From Pseudomonadota bacterium (GTDB taxonomy: Bacteria; Pseudomonadota; Gammaproteobacteria; Pseudomonadales; Pseudohongiellaceae), in NCBI GenBank assembly GCA_027623555.1, contig JAQBSZ010000031.1, positions 1-46,343 of the forward strand: 46,343 nt of DNA, in the 5' to 3' direction. The notes beneath the pieces are model-generated. The model made no database searches and was not told where the DNA came from. It worked only from the letters and a program-made list of their open reading frames with translations. Below are positions 9,873 through 18,452 of this stretch, piece after piece. Position 1 is the stretch's first letter. Each line of letters opens with the position of its first letter. The position numbers and the translations under genes are program-made.

Positions 9873-10568
9873 TTATTCACCCAAGGCGTAGGCAACGGTC
9901 TGCATGGCGTGAATTTCGGTTGTGTCATACAGCGGAACAGTGGTCTGCTGCTGTTGAACTAACAGGGCAATCTCGGTGCAGCCGAGAATCACAGCGGCGG
10001 CGCCCTGGGCAGATAACTCATCGATAATTTTCAGAAACTCCGCGCGGGACTGATCTTCGATCTTGCCCAGGCAAAGCTCCGAATAGATTACTTCATGCAC
10101 AAGATCCCGCGCTGCTGTCTCGGGTATGAGTACTTCGATGCCGTACTTATCCGTCAATCGGGACTTGTAAAAATCCTGTTCCATGGTGAAGCGGGTGCCG
10201 AGTAAGCCGACGCGTTTGATGCCGTCCCGGACCAGTTTCTCGGCTGTTGCATCGGCAATATGCAGCAGCGGTATGGAGATTGCCTGCTCAATCTGTGGCG
10301 CGACCCGGTGCATGGTATTCGTGCAGATGATCAGAAAATCTGCCCCACCAGCCTCCACCTTGCGTGCCGCCTCAGCCAGGAGCACAGCACTGGCGTCCCA
10401 GTCGTCTAGCTGTTGCAATTTTTCGATCTCATCGAAATCCACACTGATCATACAGATCCGCGCGGAGTGCAATCCTCCCAGGGCCTGCTTGACGCCCTCG
10501 TTGATAGCCCGGTAGTAGGTCGCCGTGGATTCCCAACTCATACCGCCGAGCATGCCAATTGTTTTCAT
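9873..10568 (-). CDS. Aspartate/glutamate racemase family protein (RacX/YgeA type)
   Basis: Cofactor-independent amino-acid racemase of 231 residues. The N-terminus MKTIGMLGGMSWEST and the two catalytic cysteines, C82 in CTNTMH and C197 in GCTEI, are diagnostic. Related enzymes (RacX, YgeA) racemise Asp, Glu or broader substrates in the cytosol; specificity cannot be read here. ATG has an AAGGAGAT ribosome-binding site five bases upstream. It is divergent from the dipeptidase gene and lies upstream of ftsH by 98 bases on the same strand. Confidence 0.9.
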   Translation of the reverse strand: MKTIGMLGGMSWESTATYYRAINEGVKQALGGLHSARICMISVDFDEIEKLQQLDDWDASAVLLAEAARKVEAGGADFLIICTNTMHRVAPQIEQAISIPLLHIADATAEKLVRDGIKRVGLLGTRFTMEQDFYKSRLTDKYGIEVLIPETAARDLVHEVIYSELCLGKIEDQSRAEFLKIIDELSAQGAAAVILGCTEIALLVQQQQTTVPLYDTTEIHAMQTVAYALGE

Positions 10569-10597
10569 AGTAAATCTCCTTACTAAAATGGGTTCAT

Positions 10598-10624
10598 CGT
10601 TGTGAGCTAGCCGTTGTGAGCTAG
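10598..10624. repeat. Direct repeat, 13 bases with period 14
   Basis: CGTTGTGAGCTAG occurs at 10598-10610 and again at 10612-10624, in the divergent spacer between the racemase and the dipeptidase. The remainder of this 237-base spacer shows no clear promoter or gene. Confidence 0.7.
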
Positions 10625-10794
10625 TAGTCGTTAGCCATTAATAATGGTGCACCCCTGACTCTAGTTTCAGTTTATCAGCCGCAACAAGCCAGGGTTTTCA
10701 AAGGGCGCACATTCTAGTCCGAATCGATAATCTGCACCATGTATTCGGGCATCGAATGGATTAAACTGCCTCGAGTTGGAAGCAGCTGCCAGCA

Positions 10795-10800
10795 GCGAGG
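10795..10800 (+). promoter_or_regulatory. Ribosome-binding site deciding the GTG start of the dipeptidase
   Basis: GCGAGG lies five bases before GTG at 10806. The reading frame is open further upstream to a TTG at 10776 that lacks such a site. Confidence 0.5.
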
Positions 10801-10805
10801 TTTGC

Positions 10806-11537
10806 GTGACGCTTAACAATTCAAGTGAAATCAATCGGGGTTGCGGAATATCTGGCAGCATAGTCTGCATACTCTTGTTCGCTGGATTCCTTGTATCACC
10901 CCATATAGTCGCAGCAGCCGAGGATGACATACCAGAGCAGTTCATGGAACTTCGCGACGCGATTCCCTCGATTACCCTGGATGTTCGATATTCCAGCGCT
11001 GACAATTTTGTCGGAAGCCCCATCGATGGCTATCTTGCCGAAAAAATCTACCTGGAACGGAAGGCGGTCGTTGCTCTTGCCGCCGTACAGACTGAACTGA
11101 GTGAATTTCGGCTGGGCTTGAAAGTATTCGATGCCTATCGGCCCCAGCGGGCGGTCGATCATTTCGTTCGATGGGGGCGTGACCTGGGCGATGAAAAGAT
11201 GAAGTCCCGCTACTATCCCAAGGTCGCGAAGGCGAACCTGTTTCGTGATGGTTATATTGCCGAGCGCTCCGGTCATTCGCGGGGTTCGACTGTCGATCTC
11301 ACACTGGTGGATTTAGACACAGCAGAGGAACTCGATATGGGAACCTCATGGGACTATTTCGATGTGAAGTCCTGGCCGTCCAGCCAGGCCGTCACGGCAC
11401 AGCAAAGGGCAAATCGGATGTTGCTTCACCGGGTAATGGTGAAGCAAGGCTTTCGCGGTTTGCGCACCGAATGGTGGCATTTCACACTGGAGGACGAGAC
11501 ATTTCCCGATACTTATTTCGATTTTGTCATTAGATGA
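10806..11537 (+). CDS. Exported D-alanyl-D-alanine dipeptidase (VanX/DdpX family)
   Basis: Zinc dipeptidase of the VanX/DdpX family that hydrolyses D-Ala-D-Ala. From GTG 10806 it has 243 residues. A hydrophobic signal (about 15-37, ending IVAAA) directs it to the periplasm. Zinc ligands are H157 and D164 in SGHSRGSTVD and H225 in EWWH, with the catalytic E222; DAYRP (109-113) holds the conserved arginine. The family also includes cytosolic resistance enzymes, but the signal peptide argues for murein-fragment recycling or scavenging rather than glycopeptide resistance. A TTG start at 10776 would add ten residues. The membrane-protein gene downstream follows by 27 bases. Confidence 0.88.
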   Translation: MTLNNSSEINRGCGISGSIVCILLFAGFLVSPHIVAAAEDDIPEQFMELRDAIPSITLDVRYSSADNFVGSPIDGYLAEKIYLERKAVVALAAVQTELSEFRLGLKVFDAYRPQRAVDHFVRWGRDLGDEKMKSRYYPKVAKANLFRDGYIAERSGHSRGSTVDLTLVDLDTAEELDMGTSWDYFDVKSWPSSQAVTAQQRANRMLLHRVMVKQGFRGLRTEWWHFTLEDETFPDTYFDFVIR

Positions 11538-11564
11538 AGCCGCATTCCGCAGCAGGACCAGCAC

Positions 11565-12209
11565 ATGAGTAAGATTAAAGCTCGGATCAAAGTTCAGTTT
11601 CCGATGGTGCTACTTACACTGATCAGCATCATTCAGGCTCTGGCCTTGGAGCTGCTGTGGGGAAAAGTTGTTGCCAGTGACTATCTCTTCGGCGGTGGAA
11701 TCGCTGCCGTGGTGTCCTGGGGAATGGTGACGGTTTGCTTCCTGGGCATTATTCAAATTTGGGTGTTGTACTCAACGATGGTAATGGGAGTGATCTGGCA
11801 ACCCCTCATACGGGACTCCGTCTTCCCTTTTATAATTGGCGTACAAGAATTCTTGATGGTCAGCCTGGTCGACGCGCAGTTCAATCCGCTCTGGTTGTTT
11901 GTGCTTGCATCTATTTTCATCTCTGCCAACTGGATGTCCCATAACAGCTTGCGGCGGGCGCGCCAGGACCCGGATAACGCGCAGTTCTTTAACAATATCG
12001 AACCGGCCAGGCTCAAGGATTTCATCCCCCTGATCGGTATCGTTGCTGCGCTGACGCTGATGGGTATTCTCGGGTTATTAACGAATAACCAGAACTGGTT
12101 ACCACTGTTGGCTATCGTATTGACGAATCTGATTCTGCTGCTGCAAATTCTAGCTTCGCGGCGGCTCTGGCGAAGGGTATTAGCACTGCCAGGGGAAGAA
12201 GAGAACTAG
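11565..12209 (+). CDS. Multi-pass membrane protein of unknown function
   Basis: A 214-residue protein with about six hydrophobic segments (near 13-33, 40-65, 66-85, 103-122, 148-170 and 175-195), a basic start (MSKIKARIK) and a basic/acidic C-terminus. No motif that I recognise. It may be co-transcribed with the dipeptidase gene 27 bases upstream. Its last four bases overlap the end of the convergent TAXI receptor gene. Confidence 0.7.
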   Translation: MSKIKARIKVQFPMVLLTLISIIQALALELLWGKVVASDYLFGGGIAAVVSWGMVTVCFLGIIQIWVLYSTMVMGVIWQPLIRDSVFPFIIGVQEFLMVSLVDAQFNPLWLFVLASIFISANWMSHNSLRRARQDPDNAQFFNNIEPARLKDFIPLIGIVAALTLMGILGLLTNNQNWLPLLAIVLTNLILLLQILASRRLWRRVLALPGEEEN

Positions 12210-13198
12210 CCTCCTAACAGGTGTTCCGGGATTTCCACGCCCCGTTCCTGATAATAGCGTAGTGCACCAGGATGCAGGGGAACAGGAATGCCTTTGAGCG
12301 CATCTTCAATTGCCATCTCCTTGGTGGCACTGTGTATCTCCTGCAGGGTTGCCAGGTTTTCCCATAACAATTTTGTCATGTTGTAGACAATCTCTTCCGA
12401 GACATCGTCGCGCACGACGAACACGTTAGGGCTGTAGGCTGTGGTGACCAGTTTCTCCTGCATGGGATAGGTGCCCGGCGCTAATTCATAGAAGTCCCAC
12501 AGTGGAAACTGGTAGTTGATGGCATTTAATTCCGCTTCGGAAAAATTCAGGATCGTCATGCGCTCACCTAACAGGGCATAGGCCCGGGTGATGGCCGTCA
12601 CCGGTGGTCCGGCTGGAACGTTCATGCCGACGATATTGCCATCCTGCATTGCATCGGCCGATGGCCCGTAGCCCATGTAGGCGATTGACAGGTCGTTCGT
12701 ATAGTCGATGCCGAGTGCATCGAAAATATAGAAACCCGTCTGCTCGGCACCTGAGTTGCGCATGCCAATTGAATAGCGCGCGCCATCCAGGTTAGCCAGG
12801 TCGGCAATCGTGCCGCTGGTAACCAGATCTGAGCGCAGGACGAAGTGTTCAACATTTGGCCACATCGCGCTGATGCCGCGAATGTGGCGCTGTGGATTGC
12901 GAATGGGACCCTCTCCGTCATAAGCCCAGGCCGCAAAGATGGCGAGGATCAGACCGAACTGGGCCTGGTTATCGCGCATCAACTTGATGTTTTCCATGGA
13001 CCCGGCGGAGCTGATGGCGGTCAGGGAGAAGTCAGAGTCATCCAGGGCAGAAACCAATGTGGAGAGGGCGACCCCAACTGGATAGAAAGTGCCACCGGTT
13101 GTTCCAGTAGTGAGTACGTAGGTGCGCCGCTCTGCAGTCTGATCCGAGCAGGCACTGGTGAGACAGAAAAGTAGTAAGCAAAAGCAGTAGCGCGCCAA
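12206..13198 (-). CDS. TAXI-family TRAP solute-binding lipoprotein
   Basis: Extracytoplasmic solute receptor of the TAXI (TRAP-associated) family, 330 residues. The N-terminus MARYCFCLLLFCLTSAC is a lipoprotein signal with lipobox TSAC (C17). The mature part starts with the family pattern TTGTTGGTFYPVG, followed by SAGSMENI, and ends with the LHPGALRYYQERG motif seen in TAXI proteins. It should bind a carboxylate such as glutamate or a dicarboxylate; the ligand is unknown. The start appears to be TTG. No TRAP permease is adjacent, so it is an orphan receptor; a full TAXI system lies 11 kb to the right. Confidence 0.87.
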   Translation of the reverse strand: MARYCFCLLLFCLTSACSDQTAERRTYVLTTGTTGGTFYPVGVALSTLVSALDDSDFSLTAISSAGSMENIKLMRDNQAQFGLILAIFAAWAYDGEGPIRNPQRHIRGISAMWPNVEHFVLRSDLVTSGTIADLANLDGARYSIGMRNSGAEQTGFYIFDALGIDYTNDLSIAYMGYGPSADAMQDGNIVGMNVPAGPPVTAITRAYALLGERMTILNFSEAELNAINYQFPLWDFYELAPGTYPMQEKLVTTAYSPNVFVVRDDVSEEIVYNMTKLLWENLATLQEIHSATKEMAIEDALKGIPVPLHPGALRYYQERGVEIPEHLLGG

Positions 13199-13230
13199 GT
13201 TAATATCCGGTTAGCCGTGAATACAGGCTC

Positions 13231-13911
13231 TCAGTCTACAACGCAAACCTGACCGGGGCCATCGGCGATCGTCTGGCAGCTAAAGCCAAGGGGGCAGACA
13301 GCGCCGGGGTGCGAGCAGGGAATCTCGCAGGTCTTGAATTCAGGACCCTGGGGACCGGCGATACCGAAATACGCGATGCAGGCCGTGCCATCGGTGCAGA
13401 TTGCATTTGCGGAGGAACAATCTGCTGACTGTGGAATCTTGTTTTCTTCGGAAATTTCCACGGCGCTGTCGACATTGAAGGGAGCCGACAGTGTTGCGGA
13501 ATAACTGGTTAGGTCAGGGGTATTGATAACAATGGCTGCAATGCTGAGCTTTTCATTGACGGCGTCATAGGTGGGAGCGGTGATCTTTTGCTGATCAACG
13601 TCTTCAATGGTAAATAGTGTGCATTCGCCAATGCCGCATTGGCCGGTAGTGTCATAGAAATAACCGCTTACCTGATGGGTCTGCCCGTCGTCACTGAATT
13701 TATCCAGATCGACGAAGGCATTGCCAACCTCCATGCGCAGCAGTCCCCTGCTGTCGACCACGCTATGGGTCGGACAACAGATACCACAGGCTGCCGCGCA
13801 GGCGAGGGCTTCGATGGTTCCGGTAAAGCTGATCTTGTCCTGGGCGAAAGCGAGTGTGTTGAGTGATCCAGCGGCAAGCACGGCAAGGAGGGTAGTGGTG
13901 TTCAATTTCAT
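13231..13911 (-). CDS. Secreted cysteine-rich protein of unknown function
   Basis: A 226-residue exported protein with a clear signal peptide (MKLNTTTLLAVLAAGSLNTLAFA). Cysteines cluster early (ALACAAACGICCP) and in a C-terminal knot-like segment (CEIPCSHPGAVCPLGFSC and a final C). The centre (about 50-150) looks like a beta-rich domain. The pattern would suit disulphide-stabilised or metal-binding extracellular roles, but I do not recognise a family. ATG is preceded by GGAGC. It lies between a diheme cytochrome gene and the orphan TAXI receptor on the same strand. Confidence 0.7.
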   Translation of the reverse strand: MKLNTTTLLAVLAAGSLNTLAFAQDKISFTGTIEALACAAACGICCPTHSVVDSRGLLRMEVGNAFVDLDKFSDDGQTHQVSGYFYDTTGQCGIGECTLFTIEDVDQQKITAPTYDAVNEKLSIAAIVINTPDLTSYSATLSAPFNVDSAVEISEENKIPQSADCSSANAICTDGTACIAYFGIAGPQGPEFKTCEIPCSHPGAVCPLGFSCQTIADGPGQVCVVD

Positions 13912-13961
13912 ACAAAAAGCTCCAGAGTATTTCCACTTAGACCAACGGTGGATAGAAATTG

Positions 13962-15068
13962 TTACAGGCAGCTTCCGGGCAACTGGCTGATCCAGTCGCT
14001 GATCAGTGCAATGCCTTCGCTGTGTACCAGAGAGCGCCCGAGTTCCGGCATCATCTCATCGGGTTCAACCGACTGCATCCGATAGAGCAGAATCGATTGT
14101 TCGGGAGCGCCGGGAACGATGCTGTAGAGCCTGTCTCCCGATCCGCCGCCGGCCGCGACCGGGGTCTTGCAGACTCCCATGTTTATGAGCTGTGAATGCG
14201 AACCATCCAGAATTAGTGAAGAGGTATCTGCAGCGCCTTCCGGATTATGACAATGACCACAGTGAATATTCAAATAGGACAACGCTCGTTCTTCAATATC
14301 AGCTTCGCTATCTCCCCATGAGACTGGTTCCAGCTTTATTGGAGCGCGATTGAGCCAGCCTCGGGCGACGAACATTTCAGTCTGAATTTCCAAATCATCA
14401 GTATAGAATTTGGGGTTCTTCCAATTTAACTGGCTAGCAATAGCACCGAGCGGATGCAGTCCACCATCGGGATGGCTGGTCACATGACAGCCCGCGCACT
14501 GATTCTCGTTAGGAACGAAATAGACAAAATCGAGATCCCCGGTGTCACTCTTCAAACTAATCGCTGTGCTGGTACCAGCAACGCGCAGAAACGCTTCGGT
14601 GGCGTCTTCGTTCCAGACATAGGGGAAGGCATCCCAGCCTGTCTCTCTGCGAACTAGTAAGCGTGTTTCGATGAGCTTACTGTGCTGCAGATTGATGCTT
14701 TGTTCAGCGGTTTCATCGCGTTGTAACAGATTGCCTTCTGCGTCAGTTGGATAGTAAAACGTCTTGCTGAGCACAGTACCGACGGGAAAGTCGATTTCAC
14801 CGTCAACAAGTTGCGCCTGGCTGCCAGCGGGAATCCATAGTGTGCGCAATTTTTGGGCATAGTCGGTAAACAGCTGGTTCGCCGGCAGGAACACCAGGCT
14901 GGCCTGGCTTGGGATCAGCTCGCTGTCTGACAGACTGAACAGATTCCATGCCGACAGGCGTTGAGGGTTCTGGTCCGGGTGAAACACCGGCGCGGGGTCG
15001 GAGCAGGCGGCTAGCAGGCAAGACAATGCAGCGCCCACGGCAATCCAGCGCAAGCAGATGCTGATCAT
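13962..15068 (-). CDS. SO2930-family diheme c-type cytochrome lipoprotein
   Basis: Predicted periplasm-facing lipoprotein of 368 residues with lipobox LAAC (C22) and two haem c sites, CAGCH (191-195) and CGHCH (270-274). Length and layout match the SO2930/HNE_0200 family, which is known to occur beside parallel beta-helix proteins. ATG at 15068 is chosen over a start 48 bases upstream because it forms an ATGA overlap with the stop of the beta-helix gene and puts the signal peptide at the N-terminus. It probably transfers electrons for a partner substrate enzyme; the substrate is unknown. Confidence 0.88.
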   Translation of the reverse strand: MISICLRWIAVGAALSCLLAACSDPAPVFHPDQNPQRLSAWNLFSLSDSELIPSQASLVFLPANQLFTDYAQKLRTLWIPAGSQAQLVDGEIDFPVGTVLSKTFYYPTDAEGNLLQRDETAEQSINLQHSKLIETRLLVRRETGWDAFPYVWNEDATEAFLRVAGTSTAISLKSDTGDLDFVYFVPNENQCAGCHVTSHPDGGLHPLGAIASQLNWKNPKFYTDDLEIQTEMFVARGWLNRAPIKLEPVSWGDSEADIEERALSYLNIHCGHCHNPEGAADTSSLILDGSHSQLINMGVCKTPVAAGGGSGDRLYSIVPGAPEQSILLYRMQSVEPDEMMPELGRSLVHSEGIALISDWISQLPGSCL

Positions 15069-16273
15069 TTGACGGCTGAACTCAATGTAATCACCGAGAG
15101 TTTCGGCAGGCTGCAAGCATGTACGCTCTTGTCGAATGTGGGTGTGGCGAAGCCATTGCCGGCATCCAGGTTAACAAAGCTCGCATCCCCATTATCCGCC
15201 AGGCACAGAACCTGCTGTGGCAGGGTTCCCGGCACAAGAATACCGTCCCAGACTACATCGGGAATGGCTTGTCCCGTGGCTGCCTGTAATGCTTTTAATG
15301 GCTCGGAATCGGGACTGCTGCCGCCACCGCTGAACTGATTGTCATGGATGAAGATGGATTCCGGAAACGGATCATACTGCGGGTCATCGAAAGGGCGTTC
15401 AGTAATAAAATAACTGACGATAATCACATGGGTGGTGGCGTTGTTTTCAAACGTGTTGCCGAAAATCTCGATGTTGTCATTGGCCAATACCATTAGCCCG
15501 GTGCCGGCAGGCACGGTTCCGACGATATTGCCTTGCGGCGCAAAGTTGGCCGTATTGTTATTGCCAATTTGATTGTCGAACACCCGAGTATTGCGGCCGC
15601 CCTGCACAGGCAGGTTTGGCAAGTCGAATACCAGGATTCCGCCGGTGTTGTTCACCGCGACATTATTGTGTACATCGGCAAAGGTCGAATTTTCAATCTC
15701 TATGCCTGCCACATTGTATTCGGCGCGCGAGTTGCGCACGATAATCTGGGTAGACTGCCCAACATAGATACCGGCATCTGAGGCGCCAATTGCCACCGCA
15801 CCATCGATCAGTATGTTGCTGGACTGCACCGGGTAGATGCCGTAAGCACCGTTGTTGGTGAGTGCCCCGCTGGTCCATTCGGTGCGCACATTGCGAATGG
15901 TGATATTGGTGCTCTCGTTGATCTTCAGGGCATCACCGACAGTATCTTCTATGGCGAGATCTTCGAGCACGAAATCGTCGGCGCTCACCAACAGACCCTC
16001 GGCTCCCTGGAGCTGATTCCTGAAGGAAAGGATTGACGTGTCGATTCCTTCGCCTCTAATAGTGATACCTGGCACATTAAGGGATAAACTACGAGTCATT
16101 GCGTGAATGCCGGCAGGTATCTGGATGATGTCGCCTGGCTCAGCCTCAATCAGCTGCAGTTGCAGGGCTTCTTCGAAGCTCAGCGTCGGTGCGGCCGGTT
16201 CGTCCTGACCGCAGGCGGAAAGCAGCCCACAACTCACCAGCACTGCCAGCGAATTCATAGCATAAATATTCAT
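15065..16273 (-). CDS. Parallel beta-helix repeat lipoprotein, partner of the diheme cytochrome
   Basis: A 402-residue right-handed beta-helix protein. The N-terminus ends in lipobox LSAC (C21). Repeated coils follow, such as NITIRNVRTEW, NILIDGAVAIG, QIIVRNSRAEYN and NVAVNNTGGILV, as in NosD/pectate-lyase-like folds. This family is known to be paired with SO2930-type diheme cytochromes, and here the two genes overlap by four bases. A surface or periplasmic polysaccharide-related or scaffold role is plausible but not proven. No catalytic residues typical of pectate lyase were recognised. Confidence 0.87.
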   Translation of the reverse strand: MNIYAMNSLAVLVSCGLLSACGQDEPAAPTLSFEEALQLQLIEAEPGDIIQIPAGIHAMTRSLSLNVPGITIRGEGIDTSILSFRNQLQGAEGLLVSADDFVLEDLAIEDTVGDALKINESTNITIRNVRTEWTSGALTNNGAYGIYPVQSSNILIDGAVAIGASDAGIYVGQSTQIIVRNSRAEYNVAGIEIENSTFADVHNNVAVNNTGGILVFDLPNLPVQGGRNTRVFDNQIGNNNTANFAPQGNIVGTVPAGTGLMVLANDNIEIFGNTFENNATTHVIIVSYFITERPFDDPQYDPFPESIFIHDNQFSGGGSSPDSEPLKALQAATGQAIPDVVWDGILVPGTLPQQVLCLADNGDASFVNLDAGNGFATPTFDKSVHACSLPKLSVITLSSAVK

Positions 16274-16414
16274 TTTAATTCTGAGCCCCCGTGATCAGAA
16301 CAGCATAGCTTACCCGCCGCAGTATATGATTGATTGTCTTTGCGAGTAAACCGTTGCACTATTCTGGGAGTTTTGTTCCTTACTCGTCAGGTCGAGAACT
16401 TATAGGTGGATGCT

Positions 16415-16873
16415 ATGGGGCTGAACGTCAGTAATCTCTGCGTGCGTCGCTGTACACAAATTGCCGCGCCGCCAGACAAAGTCTGGGAGCAGTTTCAATC
16501 AATTGACAGGCTCAAGGCATGGTTTGGAATTGGCCATAGACTGGAATCCTATACTCCCGGTGCAGATGGCAAAATTTCAATGAGTGTTGAGTTCGATGAT
16601 CGGGTGCGACCGTTTGGTGGCAACATAATTGTCTGGGAATCGGGCCGGGAACTGTCAATTGAAGATAACTGGTTCGATGAGGACATGGCCTGGCCAACGT
16701 CTACCTTTATCACCTTCAGGCTAAGTGCTGATAACTCAGGAACATTCGTTGAACTGTTCCATCATGGCTTCGAGAAATTAGGCGAGTCGGCGGCCAGTGA
16801 ACACGAAGGTTATGAGCAGGGTTGGAGTAACCAACATCTGGTAGCCCTTAGAAAAATCATAGAAGCCAGTTAA
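16415..16873 (+). CDS. SRPBCC/START-fold protein (AHSA1-like)
   Basis: A small helix-grip protein of 152 residues with the typical opening IAAPPDKVWEQF, a central beta-sheet (ESYTPGADGKISMSV) and a C-terminal helix HEGYEQGWSNQHLVALR, as in AHSA1/polyketide-cyclase-like SRPBCC proteins. These bind hydrophobic ligands or act as hydrolases or co-chaperones; no ligand can be inferred. ATG at 16415 is favoured, with GGTGG five bases upstream; a GTG at 16406 would add three residues. It stands alone on the plus strand between minus-strand genes. Confidence 0.8.
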   Translation: MGLNVSNLCVRRCTQIAAPPDKVWEQFQSIDRLKAWFGIGHRLESYTPGADGKISMSVEFDDRVRPFGGNIIVWESGRELSIEDNWFDEDMAWPTSTFITFRLSADNSGTFVELFHHGFEKLGESAASEHEGYEQGWSNQHLVALRKIIEAS

Positions 16874-16981
16874 GTAATTCGATCTACCAAAGCAGGATCA
16901 TGTTCCGAACATTTCTGTTCGTCACATAATCTGGATGGCACATAGAAAGATCGTCGAAGCTGCATAGACAGCTCTGCGTGC

Positions 16982-17554
16982 TTAAAATATACCAATGACA
17001 TTGCGGGCGAAGCGTGCCAGCACAGTCAATCGCGGATTGCTTTCGATAACGGTGCCATTGGCCGTAATAGTCACCGTGATGTTCTCAAGCGCTTTACTAT
17101 TGTCGGCGCCTCTTGTGACCAGGAGAATCTCCACGAGTTTGTTGGCAGCAAGATCTGTGATAATGAAGTGCAGCGAATCGTCGGTATGATTCTCCACGAT
17201 AGCAGGATTCGCAGCTTGTCTGGCGGTCGCCACAATATCCTGGCTGGACTTGCTCAGGCCAACATATGCGGGCACTGGTGAGAGTCGCACTTCGACACGC
17301 TCCTGGAGATTGGTGCCGGTATTACCAATCATCAGCGCGAAAGGCGTAGTGCAATTGTTCAGTGCAGCTTCATTGTCGTTAAAAAACTCACTACAGGTGG
17401 ACAACCCAGCCCTGGCGCTATAGGAGATCTCATCTTCGTTGGCGAAAATAATTTCGAGCAGGGTGGGGAAGGCAATCGCAACGAACAAGGCGCCGAAGAA
17501 ATACCCGAGCACCCTACGAGTGAAAAGAGAGTCAGTCAGCATATCGCGTAACAT
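16982..17554 (-). CDS. Membrane-anchored protein of unknown function
   Basis: A 190-residue protein with one hydrophobic segment near the N-terminus (about 15-39) after a basic stretch. The remainder is mostly beta-prone and probably lies in the periplasm; it contains two cysteines (STCSEFF and NNCTTPF) that could form a disulphide. I do not recognise a family. The next gene upstream on the same strand (cupin) is separated by a strong terminator, so it should have its own promoter. Confidence 0.6.
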   Translation of the reverse strand: MLRDMLTDSLFTRRVLGYFFGALFVAIAFPTLLEIIFANEDEISYSARAGLSTCSEFFNDNEAALNNCTTPFALMIGNTGTNLQERVEVRLSPVPAYVGLSKSSQDIVATARQAANPAIVENHTDDSLHFIITDLAANKLVEILLVTRGADNSKALENITVTITANGTVIESNPRLTVLARFARNVIGIF

Positions 17555-17622
17555 GGCAGGCGATTGTCGAGCGTCGTTACTGGAAAGGAGCTGGCCCGCT
17601 GCTCCGGTTCAAAAATCAGGCA

Positions 17623-17655
17623 AGAAAAAAGGTGGATCGAGTGTCGAACCACCTT
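17623..17655 (-). terminator. Rho-independent terminator after the cupin gene
   Basis: On the minus strand AAGGTGG-T-TCGA and TCGA-T-CCACCTT (complement of 17629-17655) form an 11-pair stem with one mismatch and a three-base loop, followed by a run of T. It lies 25 bases after the cupin stop. Confidence 0.85.
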
Positions 17656-17679
17656 CATCTGCTTGCCAGACAAGCCGAA

Positions 17680-18150
17680 CTAACGCATGGAGCGCATAAC
17701 TGGGCGAGTACGAACGCCGTGATATTGCTCATCAGTTACCGGATCCAGCCAATCCACACTGCCTTCGTAGATGGTTAGCTGGTGCGCATCGATTTGTGGA
17801 TGGGCGCCGTGCCAATGTTCAATATTGGCGGGCGTCCAGAACGGTTCGCCGGCATGAAATTCCTCAATGGCGCGGCCGCGAATCTGGTGCAGTCCGACAC
17901 CTTCCTCGATCATCAGCAGCTGCCCCCACGTATGGGTGTGCCAGGATGAACGCACACCGGCCGGGAACAGGATACGGATGTTGGACATGTCAGGGGTCTG
18001 GCTTACTTGTGGCGCGCCTCCCTGGAAATTACTGGATTGCGCAGAGATGATATTCGTCTGCGAGCCGAATACCAGTACGCCCAGAACCAATGCAGCACAC
18101 ACTGAAGTGACGACTTCTTTTCTTCTTGATTGTTGCGGATTGTGACTCAT
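17680..18150 (-). CDS. Exported cupin-domain protein
   Basis: A 156-residue single-domain cupin with an N-terminal signal/anchor (about 13-37). The first cupin motif is visible as SSWHTHTWGQLLMIEEGVG, and the second as FWTPANIEHWHGAHP, leaving several His residues for a metal site. Related small cupins include quercetinase-like and mandelonitrile-lyase-like proteins; the reaction here is unknown. ATG is preceded by GGAGGGAG. The gene is divergent from the cytochrome c/PQQ dehydrogenase pair and ends at a strong terminator. Confidence 0.85.
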   Translation of the reverse strand: MSHNPQQSRRKEVVTSVCAALVLGVLVFGSQTNIISAQSSNFQGGAPQVSQTPDMSNIRILFPAGVRSSWHTHTWGQLLMIEEGVGLHQIRGRAIEEFHAGEPFWTPANIEHWHGAHPQIDAHQLTIYEGSVDWLDPVTDEQYHGVRTRPVMRSMR

Positions 18151-18380
18151 GCTCCCTCCGATAGTGATTTAGTCATTCGGGATTATCCCGGAGTTGAGTA
18201 ATTAACAATGAGTTAATGGCAACTAAACCAGTTGAGCTCGTAGCATTAAACTATTAACGGACAAAGTCAATATTGGCCGACCTTCGGCAATACGACCGAA
18301 TATCGCCTGCAAGATGAGTTGGTGTTATTCTGCCTGTCGTTACCTGGACTTCAGATGGTTGATGAACTGCGTAGAGAACA

Positions 18381-18406
18381 GTAGCTAATAAAAGGTAGCT
18401 AATAAA
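18381..18406. repeat. Direct repeat, 12 bases with period 14
   Basis: GTAGCTAATAAA occurs at 18381-18392 and 18395-18406 in the divergent spacer between the cupin and cytochrome genes. The rest of this 281-base spacer is AT-rich in places and may hold both promoters, but no clear -35/-10 pair was seen. Confidence 0.7.
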
Positions 18407-18428
18407 TAGAAGCAAGAGCATATACACA

Positions 18429-18452
18429 ACCGTGAATAGAACCGTGAACAGA
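18429..18452. repeat. 12-base tandem repeat across the cytochrome start codon
   Basis: ACCGTGAATAGA (18429-18440) is followed directly by ACCGTGAACAGA (18441-18452), one mismatch apart. Each unit contains an in-frame GTG, so the start codon region is duplicated. Confidence 0.7.
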
